A model generated the notes under the pieces. The model was given only the letters and a program-made list of their open reading frames with translations. It had not been told where the DNA came from and did not search any database. Positions 62,365 to 64,000 of a stretch of 64,000 bases of DNA are shown piece by piece; the stretch's first letter is position 1, and every line of letters starts with the position of its first letter. A program made the position numbers and the translations under genes. The stretch is from Pseudanabaenaceae cyanobacterium SKYG29 (lineage in GTDB: Bacteria > Cyanobacteriota > Cyanobacteriia > Pseudanabaenales > Pseudanabaenaceae): NCBI GenBank assembly GCA_025055675.1, contig JANWWT010000001.1:558001-622000 (forward strand), given 5' to 3'.

Positions 62365-64000
62365 ATGGAAGAGGGGCTAAAACTGATTGCGGAACAGCGT
62401 TTACCTGAAGCCTTAGTTTTTTTCCAGGGTCTCATTGCTCAGGATGCTAATAATGCAGAGGCGCACAACTATTTGGGTATGGTCTATGCTTTTTTAGGAG
62501 AGATGGAAGCAGCCATCAATTCAATCCGACAGGCAGTTGCTCTCAATCCTAACTACGCTGAAGCTCTGACTAATTTGGGGGTATTGTTGGCTATGACCGA
62601 TCGGAAGGAAGAAGCGATCGAGTACTATCAGCAAGCGTTAGGGATCAACAGGGCATTACCAGAAGTGCACAATAATTTGGGAGTTTTACTGCGGGAAAAA
62701 GGAGAAATTGAAGAGGCAGTTAAATGTTTTGAACAGGCATTGAGTTCATATCCTAATTATGTGGATGCTCTCAATGGCTTGGGTCTGTGCTTTTCTAATC
62801 TAGGCAAACTAGATGATGCCTGTGAGTATTTACGCCGTGCTTTGACTTTAGACCCCGATCGCTTAGAAACTCATCTCAATTTGGGTCTAGTTTTGCGGGA
62901 AAAGAAGGAACTGGATGAGGCGTTGGTGATATTGCAAAAGGCGATCGAGATTGATCCCAACAGTCCAGAAGCTCACAACCATTTGGGATTAGTTTACCGT
63001 GATCAAAAGCGCCTACTGAATGCGGAGATAGAATTTCGCCAAGCGATTAGCCTGAATCCTGAATATGCCGAAGCTTATCGCAATTTGGGCGTAGTTCTTT
63101 ATCGGCAGAGTAAGTTGGAGAACAATCGACAGAAGGAAGAAGAGGCAATCTCTTACTTTGAGAAATGCTTGGCACTTGATCCCGACATGCCTGAAGTGCA
63201 TAACAACCTGGGAATTGTCCATAGAGACAAGGGGAATTGGGCAAAAGCGAAAGAGAGTTTTCTCAAAGCCTTGGAACTACGCCCTGGCTATCCTCTCGCT
63301 TGTAAGAATCTGGCAGAAGTTTACGCTAATGAGAAGGACTACGCTAATGCTATTCGCTACTACTCCCTAGCAGTGGATCAGAATCCCAAAGATGTTGATT
63401 CTTTCGTTTGTCTAGCGGGTACCTTACAGAAGGAAGGTAAGTTGGAAGAGGCGGTGACAGTTTGTACTAAAGGCATTGAGCAGAATCCAGAAGCGATCGA
63501 GCTGTACAAATTACAAGCTTCTTTCTTTTTGCAGGGTAATCGGGCGGACAAGGCAGTAGAACTGTTGGAAAAAGCAAAAGAGATTAAACCAGAGGATCGG
63601 AGTGTTAGGGAACTGCTGGGCGGTGCTTTGATCGGGGAGGGTAAGATTCAGCAGGGACGATCGGAGTGGGAAGCGCTATTACGCCAACCCCAATCTAACT
63701 TCAACCTAGAAATTAAGTTGGCGTTTTCTTTACCTATTATTCTAGAATCGATCGAGCAGATTAAATCAGAACGATTACGCTTGGTCAATTCTCTGCGCAG
63801 ACTGACAGAAAGAGGTGCAATCTTCAATGATCCCCTCACGGAGATTGCTACTTCTAACTTTTATCTTGCCTATCACGGGGAAAATGATCGTTCCATCATG
63901 GAAGAGATTGCTCAATTTTTCCTCAAAGCTTGTCCCAAACTAGAGTGGACTGCTCCCCATTGTCGCAGTGTTTCCCTTCCCAAAGAACGCATTCGTCTTG
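62365..64000 (+). CDS. TPR/SPINDLY-like (GT41 O-GlcNAc transferase type) protein, partial at window end
   Basis: The reading frame opens at ATG 62365 after GGAGG and runs past the window end. At least 545 residues are visible. About twelve TPR units make up residues 1-440 (AEAHNYLGMVYAFLGEMEAA, ALTNLGVLLAMTDRKEEAIE, PEVHNNLGVLLREKGEIEEA), with one unit enlarged by a short charged insertion (ENNRQKEEE). The last visible part, FYLAYHGENDRSIMEEIAQF, resembles the linker that precedes the GT41 catalytic domain in bacterial SPINDLY-like proteins. It is probably co-transcribed with the fusion gene 9 bp upstream. The catalytic part lies outside the window. Confidence 0.8.
   Translation, partial: MEEGLKLIAEQRLPEALVFFQGLIAQDANNAEAHNYLGMVYAFLGEMEAAINSIRQAVALNPNYAEALTNLGVLLAMTDRKEEAIEYYQQALGINRALPEVHNNLGVLLREKGEIEEAVKCFEQALSSYPNYVDALNGLGLCFSNLGKLDDACEYLRRALTLDPDRLETHLNLGLVLREKKELDEALVILQKAIEIDPNSPEAHNHLGLVYRDQKRLLNAEIEFRQAISLNPEYAEAYRNLGVVLYRQSKLENNRQKEEEAISYFEKCLALDPDMPEVHNNLGIVHRDKGNWAKAKESFLKALELRPGYPLACKNLAEVYANEKDYANAIRYYSLAVDQNPKDVDSFVCLAGTLQKEGKLEEAVTVCTKGIEQNPEAIELYKLQASFFLQGNRADKAVELLEKAKEIKPEDRSVRELLGGALIGEGKIQQGRSEWEALLRQPQSNFNLEIKLAFSLPIILESIEQIKSERLRLVNSLRRLTERGAIFNDPLTEIATSNFYLAYHGENDRSIMEEIAQFFLKACPKLEWTAPHCRSVSLPKERIRL

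Overview
The window is a 64 kb piece of a cyanobacterial chromosome. Indicators are a 50-residue high-light-inducible protein, aerobic coproporphyrinogen oxidase HemF, carotenoid isomerase CrtH, an NdhD-type NDH-1 subunit, a Psb32/TLP18.3-type protein, a DUF3067 protein, an FHA-CHAT fusion and a dense scatter of CGATCG palindromes (HIP1-like). Three tRNAs (Ala-GGC, Val-GAC, Met-type CAT) are present; no rRNA, CRISPR array or intact insertion sequence was seen.

Layout. 0.1-9.8 kb is housekeeping: a GAF hybrid histidine kinase, tRNA-Ala, pyk with a sucrose-phosphatase-like gene, an SRPBCC protein, mreBCD, a DnaJ-TPR protein, tRNA-Val and eno. 9.8-16.4 kb holds ndhD, a single-domain globin, a proline-rich unknown, and metE behind a cobalamin riboswitch. 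An 11-nt arm after the aptamer is perfectly complementary to the metE Shine-Dalgarno segment. 16.4-26.3 kb holds cinA, a 39-residue micro-ORF, smpB, a GntR regulator, hemF with a DUF3067 gene, a GAF-rich degenerate histidine kinase, and crtH with a membrane protein.

26.6-32.1 kb is an AT-richer, CGATCG-poor minus-strand cluster (ATP-grasp, HAD, methyltransferase, FdtA-like ketoisomerase, FdtB-like aminotransferase, GT-B-like glycosyltransferase). It looks like an acquired cassette for making and attaching a 3-amino-3,6-dideoxyhexose. 32.4-45.6 kb has a secreted 5'-nucleotidase with RTX repeats (candidate Pho box upstream), a LysM/M23 peptidase, pheS, an alpha/beta hydrolase, an FHA-CHAT protein, a DUF1232 protein, murQ and an atypical alkaline phosphatase. 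45.8-54.8 kb has tRNA-Met, DUF1622-cobS, a DUF697 GTPase, and a minus-strand run psb32-like/prohibitin/prohibitin/TPR that suggests membrane-protein quality control, then sufS and gltX.

54.8-64 kb is a surface or secretion region. It has a 1152-residue predicted outer-membrane protein, two paralogous small secreted proteins sharing an unusual C-terminal motif, a decayed Rpn/PD-(D/E)XK-type gene, a GT2-methyltransferase-methyltransferase fusion, and a TPR/SPINDLY-like protein cut by the window end.

The most unusual signal is a shared extreme C-terminal tag: a short helix ending IDLSYF plus one residue. It occurs on the GT-B-like protein of the 26-32 kb cluster and on the GT2-MT-MT fusion 32 kb away, and suggests docking of different glycan-modifying enzymes to one partner. 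The second is the pair of secreted proteins ending NLAAYxxIVRAAAGxxGL(D/E) beside the large envelope protein. All functional calls come from reading the sequence and family knowledge; no database search was run.
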